A stretch of 64,000 nt of DNA from Geobacter sp. (GTDB lineage: Bacteria; Desulfobacterota; Desulfuromonadia; Geobacterales; Geobacteraceae). Shown here piece by piece: positions 29,150 through 39,870 of this stretch (the first letter of the stretch is position 1; the number at the start of each line of letters is the position of its first letter). The notes under the pieces are model-generated. The model saw only the letters and a program-made list of their open reading frames with translations. It was not told where the DNA came from and did no database searches. The stretch lies in NCBI GenBank assembly GCA_003574885.1, contig PJFC01000002.1, positions 372,001 to 436,000 on the forward strand, read 5' to 3'. Position numbers and translations under genes: made by a program.

Positions 29150-32139
29150 TGGCCAGACGAATAGAAATAGCCCTCAAAGACCATATTCGCGACCCCCGCG
29201 GCGAGCGAATCAAGCGTGAAATCGGTCATTTCTTCCATCTGCCGGTGGAACGGGTTCGCACCATCGATGTGTACACGGTGGATGCCGAGCTTGATGATGC
29301 CGAGTTGCAGCTGGTGGCCGCCGGCCCCTTCTGTGACCAGGTTATCCAGGAGTGGTATCTCGACACCCCTGCGGCGACCGGTTTCGATTACCTGGTTGAG
29401 GTCGGTTTGCGCCCCGGTGTAACCGACAACGTGGGGCGTACTGCGCGGGAAGCGGTAGAATATCTGATCGGCAAGCAGCTTCGCGCGGGAGAGGGGGTCT
29501 ACACTTCGGTACAGTACCTGTTGAGCTGCAAGCTTTCCCTGGCCGATGTCGAAAGTATCGCCACGGGGCTTCTGTGCAATACCCTTATCCAGCGCTACAC
29601 CATCCTCGACGCTTCTGCCTTCACCGCAAATAAAGGGATGCCCGTCTTCGTCCCGAAAGTGCTCGGTGAAATCAAAACCGAGGTAAAGGAAATCGACCTT
29701 GAGGTCCCCGATCAGGAACTCATGCGGATCAGCAAAGAGGGGGTGCTTGCCCTGACCCTGGAGGAGATGAGGATCATCCAGGCCCATTTCCGTGATCCGC
29801 AGGTAGTAATGTCCCGACAGGCGATGGGACTCGGTCACCGCCCCACCGACGTCGAACTGGAGGCGCTTGCCCAGACCTGGTCGGAGCACTGCAAGCACAA
29901 GATATTTTCCGGCACGGTCCAGTACGAGGACGAGGCGGGGAACCGCCAGGAGATCAAATCCCTCTTCAAGTCGTTCATCCAGCGTACAACGAAAGATGTG
30001 CGGGAAAAACTGGGTGACAGGGACTTCTGTCTGTCGGTCTTCAAGGACAACGCTGGTGTCATACGGTTCAACGACGACTGGTCGCTGGTGTTCAAGGTAG
30101 AGACCCATAATTCGCCGTCGGCCCTTGATCCTTACGGCGGGGCGTTGACCGGCATCGTCGGCGTGAACCGCGACCCGTTTGGTACCGGCCAGGGAGCGAA
30201 GCTCATCTTCAACACCGATGTCTTCTGTTTTGCCGATCCCTTCTATGCCAAGCCGCTCCCTTCCCGCCTGCTTCATCCCCGGCGCATTTACGAAGGGGTT
30301 GTGGAGGGTGTGGAGCACGGCGGCAACAAGAGCGGTATTCCGACGGTCAATGGCTCTCTTGTCTTCGATGAGCGTTTTGCAGGCAAGCCCCTCGTCTTCT
30401 GCGGTACTGCCGGGATCATGCCGGCCACCATCAACGGCAAGCCGAGTCACGAGAAACATATCGAGCCGGGCGACCTGATCATCATGACTGGTGGCAGGAT
30501 CGGCAAGGACGGCATCCACGGCGCCACTTTTTCATCCGAGGAACTGAACGAGAACTCTCCCGTTTCCGCCGTACAGATTGGCGACCCCATTACTCAGAAG
30601 CGGATGTTCGACTTCCTGATCCGGGCACGGGATAAGGGGCTGTACAACTTTATCACCGACAACGGGGCAGGGGGACTCTCCTCGTCCATCGGGGAGATGG
30701 CGGGTGAATGCGGTGGATGCAGGATGGATCTGGCCAAGGCTCCCCTCAAGTATGCCGGCCTCAACCCATGGGAAATACTTATCTCCGAAGCCCAGGAACG
30801 GATGAGCCTGGCCGTGCCCCCTGCGAAGATCGGGGAGTTTTCGGAAATGGCCAGAAGGTTCGGCGTAGAGGTGTCGGTGCTCGGCGAATTCACCGACTCG
30901 GGATATTTCCATATTCTCTATGGTGAAAGGACCGTTGCCTATCTGCCTGTCGCCTTCATGCACGAGGGCCTTCCCCCCATGCAACTGCCTGCCAGGTGGA
31001 CACCGCCGCGCCATGAAGAGCCGTGCATCCAGATACAGAACGATTATACAGACGTCCTCGCGCAACTGCTCTCTTCCCTCAATATCTGCTCAAAGGAGTC
31101 GGTGGTGCGGCGCTATGACCACGAAGTGCAGGGGGGGAGCGTCGTCAAACCCTTTACCGGCGCGGCCAATGATGGCCCGTCCGATGCCGCCGTGGTCCGG
31201 CCGATTCTTGATTCATTCGAAGGGGTCGTAGTTGCCCACGGGATATGTCCCCGTTACAGCGACATCGACACCTACCACATGACCGCCAACGCCGTCGACG
31301 AAGCCCTGAGAAACTACGTGGCGGTGGGAGGCTCCCTCGACATGGTAGCCGGACTGGATAACTTCTGCTGGTGTGATCCGGTCCTGTCCGAGAAGACCCC
31401 CGACGGGGACTACAAGATGGCCCAGTTGGTCCGCTCCAACCAGGCACTCTTTGACGTCTGCATGGCGTACAACCTGCCGCTCATCTCCGGCAAGGATTCC
31501 ATGAAGAATGACTTCTATGATGGCGAAGTAAAAATATCCATCCCCCCGACGCTCCTCTTCTCGGTCATCGGCCGGATTGAGGATGCACGCAAGTCGGTCA
31601 CCATGGATGTCAAGCGTCCAGGCGACATCGTCTACCTTCTCGGGAAGACGGGCGACGAACTTGGTGCCTCGGAATACCTCGCCCTCAAAGGCTTTGTCGG
31701 CAACCACGTGCCGCAGGTTGACACGGTGAAGGCCTACAAACGCTACCGTGCCTACCATGAGGCGGTCGCAGCGGCCCTGGTGGCTTCATGCCATGACCTT
31801 TCCGACGGGGGGCTTGCGGTGGCTGCCGCGGAGTCGGCATTTGCCGGCAACTACGGCATGGATCTCGACCTTTCCCGGGTTCTCTGGAAAGGTGATGAAA
31901 CAGGGCGAAACGACGTGACACTCCTCTTCTCCGAATCGGCCTCCCGTCATCTGGTCACCGTTCATCCCGAGCATTGTGCCGCCTTCGAGGCAATCATGGG
32001 GGGCAACTGCTTCGCAGCCATTGGTGTCGTGACTGCCGGACCGGTTCTGGCAATCAGCGGCCTTGGCGGCGGGACGGTGATCAAGGCTTCCCTTGATACC
32101 CTTAAAGATGCGTGGCAGCGCCCGTTACGTGATTTATAA
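29149..32139 (+). CDS. purL: phosphoribosylformylglycinamidine synthase, synthetase subunit with N-terminal PurS-like region
   Basis: 996 aa; PTDVELEALAQTWSEHCKHKIF, FKVETHNSPSALDPYGGALTGIVGVNRD, LPLISGKDSMKND; PurS-like N-terminus. No glutaminase domain; purQ is a separate gene. Confidence 0.95.
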   Translation: MARRIEIALKDHIRDPRGERIKREIGHFFHLPVERVRTIDVYTVDAELDDAELQLVAAGPFCDQVIQEWYLDTPAATGFDYLVEVGLRPGVTDNVGRTAREAVEYLIGKQLRAGEGVYTSVQYLLSCKLSLADVESIATGLLCNTLIQRYTILDASAFTANKGMPVFVPKVLGEIKTEVKEIDLEVPDQELMRISKEGVLALTLEEMRIIQAHFRDPQVVMSRQAMGLGHRPTDVELEALAQTWSEHCKHKIFSGTVQYEDEAGNRQEIKSLFKSFIQRTTKDVREKLGDRDFCLSVFKDNAGVIRFNDDWSLVFKVETHNSPSALDPYGGALTGIVGVNRDPFGTGQGAKLIFNTDVFCFADPFYAKPLPSRLLHPRRIYEGVVEGVEHGGNKSGIPTVNGSLVFDERFAGKPLVFCGTAGIMPATINGKPSHEKHIEPGDLIIMTGGRIGKDGIHGATFSSEELNENSPVSAVQIGDPITQKRMFDFLIRARDKGLYNFITDNGAGGLSSSIGEMAGECGGCRMDLAKAPLKYAGLNPWEILISEAQERMSLAVPPAKIGEFSEMARRFGVEVSVLGEFTDSGYFHILYGERTVAYLPVAFMHEGLPPMQLPARWTPPRHEEPCIQIQNDYTDVLAQLLSSLNICSKESVVRRYDHEVQGGSVVKPFTGAANDGPSDAAVVRPILDSFEGVVVAHGICPRYSDIDTYHMTANAVDEALRNYVAVGGSLDMVAGLDNFCWCDPVLSEKTPDGDYKMAQLVRSNQALFDVCMAYNLPLISGKDSMKNDFYDGEVKISIPPTLLFSVIGRIEDARKSVTMDVKRPGDIVYLLGKTGDELGASEYLALKGFVGNHVPQVDTVKAYKRYRAYHEAVAAALVASCHDLSDGGLAVAAAESAFAGNYGMDLDLSRVLWKGDETGRNDVTLLFSESASRHLVTVHPEHCAAFEAIMGGNCFAAIGVVTAGPVLAISGLGGGTVIKASLDTLKDAWQRPLRDL

Positions 32140-32202
32140 ACGGTAAGATAAAGCAGTTTTTCGACGATTTTCTCTTTTTTCCAGATAGGTACGGAGTTCA
32201 TT

Positions 32203-33030
32203 ATGGCGAGAGCTAAAGCGATTGTGATAACCGGTAATGGCACCAACTGCGAGATAGAAGCGGCACATGCCTGCCGGCTCGGTGGGTTCGATGAGGCGGT
32301 GATCGCCCACATATCAGACCTTCTCTCCGGCGACCTGCGGCTGGACGACTTCCATTTTCTCAACCTTACCGGCGGCTTTCTCGACGGTGACGACCTGGGA
32401 AGCGCCAAGGCCCAGGCAAACCGCTTCACGTATGCGCGGGTCGACGAACTGAACGAGCATCTCATAGACCAGCTGCTCCGCTTTATCGGGGCGGGCAAGC
32501 CAATCCTCGGGGTTTGTAACGGTTTTCAGCTCATGGTTAAAATGGGGCTCCTTCCTGCTTTCGATGGCAACCACCTTCAGCAGGTGGCGACTCTCACCTT
32601 CAATGACTGCGGCCGGTTTCAGGACCGCTGGGTCTACCTGAAGAATAATCCGGCCTCTCCGAGCATTTTTACCCGTGGCATCGAAAAGGGGGTCTACCTC
32701 CCGATCCGCCACGGCGAAGGGAAGTTCGTTGTCGCTTCGCACGAGGTGATGGAGAGAATCGAAGCGGGCAACCTAGCGGTTTTTAAATATTCCGGCCCCG
32801 ACTACGGTGAGCCGACGATGACCTTTCCGGAAAACCCCAACGGCTCCGATCATGCCATTGCAGGCATCTGCGATGAAAGTGGTCTGCTCATGGGACTCAT
32901 GCCCCATCCCGAGGCATTCGTGCATCGGACCAACCACCCCCGCTGGACCAGGGAAGAGCTACCTGAGGAAGGTGACGGCTTGATCCTGTTCCGGAATGCG
33001 GCTGAGTATGTAAGGACCAAGCTTTTGTAG
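32203..33030 (+). CDS. purQ: phosphoribosylformylglycinamidine synthase, glutaminase subunit
   Basis: VITGNGTNCEIEAAHACRLGG, nucleophile motif ILGVCNGFQLMVKMGLLP, LMPHPEAFVH. Confidence 0.95.
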   Translation: MARAKAIVITGNGTNCEIEAAHACRLGGFDEAVIAHISDLLSGDLRLDDFHFLNLTGGFLDGDDLGSAKAQANRFTYARVDELNEHLIDQLLRFIGAGKPILGVCNGFQLMVKMGLLPAFDGNHLQQVATLTFNDCGRFQDRWVYLKNNPASPSIFTRGIEKGVYLPIRHGEGKFVVASHEVMERIEAGNLAVFKYSGPDYGEPTMTFPENPNGSDHAIAGICDESGLLMGLMPHPEAFVHRTNHPRWTREELPEEGDGLILFRNAAEYVRTKLL

Positions 33031-33088
33031 CGTGCCGCTCGAAGATCATGTTGTTTTCTCTTTTTTCAGCGAACAATCGGAGTGAATA

Positions 33089-34501
33089 ATGAAACTGTAC
33101 CGTCCCGAAGAAGAATGCGGAATTTTCGGTATTTTTAACCATCCCGAAGCGGCCAACCTGACCTATCTCGGCCTCTATGCTCTCCAGCATCGTGGCCAGG
33201 AAGCATGCGGCATCGTTTCCTCCGACGGCACCAGCCTCCATGCACACAAAGGAATGGGTCTTGTAGCTGACGTCTTCGGTAATCAGGAGATATTCAAACA
33301 GCTCCCCGGTGACGGGGCAATCGGCCATGTTCGTTACTCCACCAGCGGATCGTCGGTCATCAAGAACGTCCAGCCGATCATGATTGATTACTCCCGGGGC
33401 TCAATCGCCGTCTCCCATAACGGCAACATTGTCAATGCCCAGATAATCAAGGACGAACTTGAGGCATGGGGCTCAATTTTCCAGACCACCATGGACACGG
33501 AAATCATTGTTCACCTCCTTGCCACATCCAAGACCAGTTCCCTCATAGAGCGGATTTCCGATTCACTGAAACGGGTCAAGGGTGCCTACTGCCTTCTTTT
33601 CCTGACTGAAACCCGCATGATCGCGGTGCGTGACCCCCAGGGGTACCGCCCCCTCTGCCTCGGGAAGCTGGGGAATTCCTTCGTAGTTGCCTCCGAAAGT
33701 TGTGCTCTTGACCTGATCGAAGCTGAATTCATACGTGAGATCGAACCGGGTGAGATTGTCGAGATCTCTAAAAATGGCATGGCATCCTATTTCCCTTTTA
33801 AAAAGGTCGAGCCTGCTCCCTGTATCTTCGAGTTCGTTTATTTCGCCCGCCCCGATTCCACCATCTTCGGCAAGAATGTCTATCTGGTACGCAAGGAACT
33901 GGGGCGACAGCTGGCCCGTGAGCATCGGGTAGAGGCAGATGTGGTTATCCCTGTTCCCGATTCGGGAGTACCGGCTGCCATGGGATATGCCGAGGAATCG
34001 GGAATCCCCTTTGAGCTTGGGCTCATCCGCAACCATTACGTGGGGCGTACGTTTATCGAGCCTCAGCAGGCAATCCGCCATTTTGGAGTCAAGATCAAGC
34101 TCAACCCAGTACGGGAACTTCTTAAAGGAAAAAGGGTGGTCGTCATCGACGACTCCATCGTAAGGGGCACCACGTCACGCAAGATCGTAAAGATGGTCCG
34201 TAATGCGGGGGCCAGCGAAGTGCATGTCCTGATTTCCTCCCCCCCTACGAGTTACCCCTGTTACTACGGTATCGACACCCCCAACAGGAAGGAACTGATC
34301 TCATCGTCACATACTATCGAAGAGATCAGGAAATATATCACTGCCGACTCCGTTGGTTACCTCTCCCCGGAGGGGCTGACCCAGGCGGTTGGGACCGAGA
34401 ACACAAGTTACTGCCGTGCCTGTTTTACCGGCGATTATCCGATCAAATTTCCCCAGTTGCGCCCCGATTCGCAACTGGGACTATTCGAAAAGGAGTTATG
34501 A
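33089..34501 (+). CDS. purF: amidophosphoribosyltransferase
   Basis: EECGIFGIFNHPEAANLTYLGLYALQHRGQEACGI; VVVIDDSIVRGTTSRKIVKMVR PRPP motif. Confidence 0.97.
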   Translation: MKLYRPEEECGIFGIFNHPEAANLTYLGLYALQHRGQEACGIVSSDGTSLHAHKGMGLVADVFGNQEIFKQLPGDGAIGHVRYSTSGSSVIKNVQPIMIDYSRGSIAVSHNGNIVNAQIIKDELEAWGSIFQTTMDTEIIVHLLATSKTSSLIERISDSLKRVKGAYCLLFLTETRMIAVRDPQGYRPLCLGKLGNSFVVASESCALDLIEAEFIREIEPGEIVEISKNGMASYFPFKKVEPAPCIFEFVYFARPDSTIFGKNVYLVRKELGRQLAREHRVEADVVIPVPDSGVPAAMGYAEESGIPFELGLIRNHYVGRTFIEPQQAIRHFGVKIKLNPVRELLKGKRVVVIDDSIVRGTTSRKIVKMVRNAGASEVHVLISSPPTSYPCYYGIDTPNRKELISSSHTIEEIRKYITADSVGYLSPEGLTQAVGTENTSYCRACFTGDYPIKFPQLRPDSQLGLFEKEL

Positions 34502-34502
34502 G

Positions 34503-35051
34503 ATGACGGAAAGGGATCGACTCAAGAGTATCATCAAGGAACTGTCCTATGAAAAGCGGAAGGTAACGCTGGCATCGGGGAGGGAAAGTGATTTTTACTT
34601 CGATGGCAAACAGACAACTCTCCACGCAGAGGGAGGGTTCCTGGTAGGCAGACTGTTCTATGAGGCAATAAAGGATGTGGACGGAGTTCAGGCAGTCGGG
34701 GGTATTACCATGGGCGCCGACCCTATTGCCACCGCAACTTCCATAGCAGCACTTCTTGACAAGAAACCGCTCCATGCCTTTATCATCCGCAAGGAGCCCA
34801 AGGGACATGGTACCGGCCAGTGGCTTGAAGGGCGCAAGAATCTTCCCAAGGGGACAAAGGTGGTAATTGTGGAGGATGTGGTCACCACGGGCGGTTCTTC
34901 CATGAAAGCAGTACGCAGAGCCGAGGAGGAAGGACTCACGGTGCTCGGTATCGTCACCCTGGTGGACAGGGAAGAGGGGGGACGTGAAAATATCGAAAAG
35001 GAAGGGTACTGGCTCAAGGCGATCTTCACCAAGAGCGAAGTACTTGCCTGA
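34503..35051 (+). CDS. pyrE: orotate phosphoribosyltransferase
   Basis: KVTLASGRESDFYFDGKQTTLHAEG; KVVIVEDVVTTGGSSMKAV. ATG at 34503, just after the purF stop. Confidence 0.96.
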   Translation: MTERDRLKSIIKELSYEKRKVTLASGRESDFYFDGKQTTLHAEGGFLVGRLFYEAIKDVDGVQAVGGITMGADPIATATSIAALLDKKPLHAFIIRKEPKGHGTGQWLEGRKNLPKGTKVVIVEDVVTTGGSSMKAVRRAEEEGLTVLGIVTLVDREEGGRENIEKEGYWLKAIFTKSEVLA

Positions 35052-35084
35052 GAAGCAGATAGAGGTATAGTCTGAGTTACAACA

Positions 35085-35112
35085 GGGGGCGGCCAAGGGG
35101 TCGCCCCTTTTT
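35085..35112 (+). terminator. rho-independent terminator
   Basis: GGGGGCGgccaaggggtCGCCCCTTTTT. Confidence 0.75.
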
Positions 35113-35132
35113 ATAATGAGAAAGGAATATCC

Positions 35133-35471
35133 ATGTCTCCTTCATTTCGTCCCCGCAAGCCCCAGACAGGCAAGGCCAAAAGTCAGGAAGAGCTTGACGC
35201 GCTTGTCCGTAAGATGAAGGGGGATCTGGCTGCTCCCGACAACTACCGGGAGCGTTCACTCAAAATCCATGGCTGGATCTGCGCAAAGTGCGGTCGGGAG
35301 TTCGAACTCGACACCCTCCACCTCCTCACTGTCCATCATCGGGACGGTAACCACCATAACAACCCTCCCGATGGGAGCAACTGGGAAAACCTCTGCGTTT
35401 ATTGCCATGACGACGAGCACAGCAGGGCGATCCTTGCCGATTATCTGGCAGGGAACAGCAGGAAGGGCTAG
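35133..35471 (+). CDS. YajD-like HNH nuclease
   Basis: HGWICAKCGREFELDTLHLLTVHHRDGNHHNNPPDGSNWENLCVYCHDDEHSR HNH motif. Confidence 0.88.
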   Translation: MSPSFRPRKPQTGKAKSQEELDALVRKMKGDLAAPDNYRERSLKIHGWICAKCGREFELDTLHLLTVHHRDGNHHNNPPDGSNWENLCVYCHDDEHSRAILADYLAGNSRKG

Positions 35472-36919
35472 TCCTGCTGCTCAGTCCTGATGAGCAGTGC
35501 CACGTTTTCCACATGGGGGGTCTGGGGGAACATGTCAACCGGCTGGACAAAGGTTGTGCGGTAGCCTAATCCCGAAAGAATATCAAGGTCTCGCGCAAGG
35601 GTCGTGGGTGAACAGGAGACGTAGATCATCCGGGGTGGAGCGAGGGCTGCCGCCTCTTCAAGAACCTTTTCGTCGCATCCCTTGCGGGGAGGGTTGAGTA
35701 TCATGAGGTCGACCAGTTTCCCATCCTGCCGCAGATCCGCCAGCAGTTTTCCCGCATCCCCCGCCCGGAACTCACAGTTGTCGATTCCGTTCAGTCGGGC
35801 GTTTTGCGCCGCATCCGCAACAGCAGCTTCCACCACCTCGATCCCCAGGACTTTCCTCGACGATGGTGCCAGAAAAAGAGATATCCCGCCGATACCGCAG
35901 TAAAGATCCACAACGAATTCATTTCCCTTCAAATCAGCCCATTCCCTCACCTTTTCGTAGATGATCCGCGCACTACCGCTGTTAACCTGAAAGAAAGAGC
36001 GGGGTGAAATGGTGAACGCCGTTTCGCCAATACGTGCTCGAAGCGTTCGCTCACGAGTGATGAAATGGTCTTTTTCGCCGAGAATAACGTTACCCGTTGA
36101 TGCATTGATGTTCTGGGCAACGACTGAAACCTCTGGTACTGCTGACTGGAGGTGTTTGGCGAGATGGTGAATTTCGTTGTAACTCCGCTCGGAAGTGACG
36201 AAGACCACCATTGCGCGGTTCTCGGTTTCATTCACCCGGATGACCAGGTAACGAAGGAGGCCGCGGCAGTTGCGCGGAGAATAGATGGGGACCTTCCCCT
36301 TCCTGATCCCTTCCCGGACGGCTGCGACGATGGTGTTGATGAGGGGGTGATGGAGGGGGCAGTCTCCAATCTCCAGCACTTCATGGGAATTGCGACGGTA
36401 GATGCCGATAACGGGGGCGGCAAACTTGCCGGATACCACGAGTTTGGCCGAGTTGCGGTAATGGACCGGTTGGGGGGAGGGGAGGACGTCGTGAATTGTC
36501 ACGTCGAAGAGTGTACGGTAACGGCCCAGGATATTCCCCACCAGCTCTTTCTTCCATATGAGCTGCGCCGGGTATTTCATGAACATGAGAGGGCAGCCGT
36601 CGCACTGGCCGAGCCTTTTACAGGGGGTTGTCATGAGCCTCTGGGGGACATGACGAAGTATTCTGACCACTGTGGCGAAGCACTCCCGGCGTCCGGCGAA
36701 CGTTATTCTGACCTGTGCTTGTTCTCCCGGCAGCACACCGGAAACAAGGAGCGGTTTCGTGCCGGTCGTCGCCAGGCCGAAACCATCTTCATTGAGGGTA
36801 GTTATGGTGACGTCAAGCAGTTGACCGATCCTTATGTCTTCTGTTTCAGTCGTTTTAGCCGTTGATTTTGGATGTTTTTTCATGCGTGTAACTAAACAGG
36901 AAAACTGCCCATATGTCAA
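35468..36919 (-). CDS. rlmD: 23S rRNA (uracil(1939)-C(5))-methyltransferase, RlmD/RumA family
   Basis: TRAM-like N-terminus; [4Fe-4S] cluster CKRLGQCDGCPLMFMKY; SFFQVNSG, VVDLYCGIGGISLFLA, LNPPRKGCDEKVLEE, YVSCSPTTLARDL. Confidence 0.9.
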   Translation of the reverse strand: MTYGQFSCLVTRMKKHPKSTAKTTETEDIRIGQLLDVTITTLNEDGFGLATTGTKPLLVSGVLPGEQAQVRITFAGRRECFATVVRILRHVPQRLMTTPCKRLGQCDGCPLMFMKYPAQLIWKKELVGNILGRYRTLFDVTIHDVLPSPQPVHYRNSAKLVVSGKFAAPVIGIYRRNSHEVLEIGDCPLHHPLINTIVAAVREGIRKGKVPIYSPRNCRGLLRYLVIRVNETENRAMVVFVTSERSYNEIHHLAKHLQSAVPEVSVVAQNINASTGNVILGEKDHFITRERTLRARIGETAFTISPRSFFQVNSGSARIIYEKVREWADLKGNEFVVDLYCGIGGISLFLAPSSRKVLGIEVVEAAVADAAQNARLNGIDNCEFRAGDAGKLLADLRQDGKLVDLMILNPPRKGCDEKVLEEAAALAPPRMIYVSCSPTTLARDLDILSGLGYRTTFVQPVDMFPQTPHVENVALLIRTEQQD

Positions 36920-37082
36920 CGGTACTTTGTAGTGCCATGAATTGCAGAGTACATAATTACAACTGCAGTGTATGATATTTAGTCATAAATGTAATCATGC
37001 TTATATTTATCGCAGCGCCATAGCATAAAAAACGTGCTTGTATACACCTACTTGCATAATAAATATGCGCCAATGATGAAAA

Positions 37083-37099
37083 ATGGTGCATGTCGTGCA
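37083..37099 (+). promoter_or_regulatory. possible sigma-54 -24/-12 promoter upstream of gdhA (weaker match)
   Basis: ATGGTGCATGTCGTGCA has GG-N10-GC spacing with TGG and TGCA preserved; about 90 nt upstream of the gdhA ATG, in an AT-rich intergenic region. Confidence 0.35.
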
Positions 37100-37143
37100 T
37101 TGTATCTGCGCAGTAAACAGGCCTGACTATTTGGCTTGCATAA

Positions 37144-38538
<1,395 letters not shown>

Positions 38539-38582
38539 GAAGCCAATTTACGTTTTTTGAAATTCTGGTGATCGTAGTGAAA

Positions 38583-38616
38583 AAAGCCGTCCGGTTACTG
38601 CCGGGCGGCTTTTTTT
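38583..38616 (+). terminator. rho-independent terminator after gdhA
   Basis: AAGCCGtCCGGttactgCCGGgCGGCTTTTTTTG hairpin with U tract. Confidence 0.85.
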
Positions 38617-38666
38617 GTCCGAGCTGCCTTGACTTTACTCCTGTTAATCCGCTATTATTGCCCGCT

Positions 38667-39746
38667 ATGAAAAAGATGACGAGACAGATCCATGTAGGGA
38701 ACGTAAAAATTGGTGGTGGGGCACCCTGTTCGGTGCAGTCCATGTGCAATACCGACACCAGGGATGAGGCTGCGACCATTGCCCAGATCAGGACGCTGGC
38801 CGATGTGGGTTGCGAACTTGTGCGCTGTGCAGTGCTTGATATGGATGCGGCTCTGACGCTCGGCCGCATCAAGGCGGCAAGTCCGATTCCTGTTATTGCC
38901 GATATCCATTTCGATTACAAGCTGGCGCTCAAGGTCCTTGAGGGTGGGATCGACGGGTTGCGACTCAACCCAGGCAACATCGGCGAGCAGTGGAAGGTAG
39001 CCGAAGTTGTGGCGGCTGCCAAGGAACGGCTCGTCCCGATCCGGATCGGTGTCAATGCCGGGTCCCTGGAAAAAGAACTGCTCTCCAAGTATGGTCATCC
39101 GACAGCCGAGGCAATGGTGGAATCGGCCCTGGGGCATGTGCGGATTCTGGAGGAGCTCGGGTACGAGCAGATCAAGATTTCATTGAAGGCCTCGGACGTA
39201 CTGAAAACGGTCGAGGCATACCGGCTTCTTTCCCAAAAGGTCGATTATCCACTGCATATAGGTATTACTGAGGCCGGGACGATCTTCTCCGGCACCATCA
39301 AGTCATCGGTAGGTCTGGGCATCCTGTTGGCAGAGGGTATCGGCGATACCATGCGGGTCTCTCTCACCGGTGATCCGGCGGACGAGATCAGGGTCGGCTT
39401 CGAGATACTGAAGGCGCTTGGTCTGCGACAGCATGGTATCAACTTCGTGTCCTGCCCCACCTGTGGCCGCTGCCAGGTCGATCTGATCGGAGTGGCAAAT
39501 GAGGTGGAGAGCCGGCTCAAAGGGGTCGATGCTCCGCTCACCGTTGCAGTGATGGGGTGCGTGGTAAACGGTCCCGGAGAGGCACGCGAAGCGGATGTCG
39601 GTATCGCCGGCGGGAAAGGTGAAGGTCTTCTTTTCCGCCATGGCGAGGTGGTCCGCAAGGTTAAAGAGGCCGAGATGGCCGATGCCCTGGTGGCGGAAGT
39701 GCTGAACGTGGTAAAAGACCGGGGACCAGAGACTGGGGACCGGTAA
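38667..39746 (+). CDS. ispG: 4-hydroxy-3-methylbut-2-en-1-yl diphosphate synthase
   Basis: MTRQIHVGNVKIGGGAPCSVQSMCNTDTRD...FVSCPTCGRCQVDL...AVMGCVVNGPGEAREADVGIAGG. Start at 38667; the upstream ORF-track extension runs through the terminator. Confidence 0.96.
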   Translation: MKKMTRQIHVGNVKIGGGAPCSVQSMCNTDTRDEAATIAQIRTLADVGCELVRCAVLDMDAALTLGRIKAASPIPVIADIHFDYKLALKVLEGGIDGLRLNPGNIGEQWKVAEVVAAAKERLVPIRIGVNAGSLEKELLSKYGHPTAEAMVESALGHVRILEELGYEQIKISLKASDVLKTVEAYRLLSQKVDYPLHIGITEAGTIFSGTIKSSVGLGILLAEGIGDTMRVSLTGDPADEIRVGFEILKALGLRQHGINFVSCPTCGRCQVDLIGVANEVESRLKGVDAPLTVAVMGCVVNGPGEAREADVGIAGGKGEGLLFRHGEVVRKVKEAEMADALVAEVLNVVKDRGPETGDR

Positions 39747-39870
39747 CAGCATTTTTGCCCGTACAGATCACAAGTGATGCACATACTATGCATCACTTAA
39801 CTTTTTTGATGTAGACAGCTCAGTTTAACCAGTCCCGGGTTCCCGGTCCCGGATTTTACGAGGTTCTCAA
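39717..39870. repeat. intergenic inverted-repeat module (GGGGACCGG-type arms) ending in ACGAGGTTCT RBS segment before proS
   Basis: Left arm CCGGGGACCAGAGACTGGGGACCGG (39719-39743), right arm CCAGTCCCGGGTTCCCGGTCCCGG (39829-39852), followed by ttttACGAGGTTCTCAA-ATG. Confidence 0.7.
39772..39808 (+). terminator. rho-independent terminator-like hairpin after ispG
   Basis: Perfect 10-bp dyad AAGTGATGCA catacta TGCATCACTT, then aaCTTTTTT. Confidence 0.65.

Noticed and set aside
29029-30519. 496-aa minus-strand ORF opposite purL and the mscS end
   Set aside because: Antisense shadow of a confident CDS in a GC-rich genome. The protein has no recognisable domain, and purL on the other strand is unambiguous.
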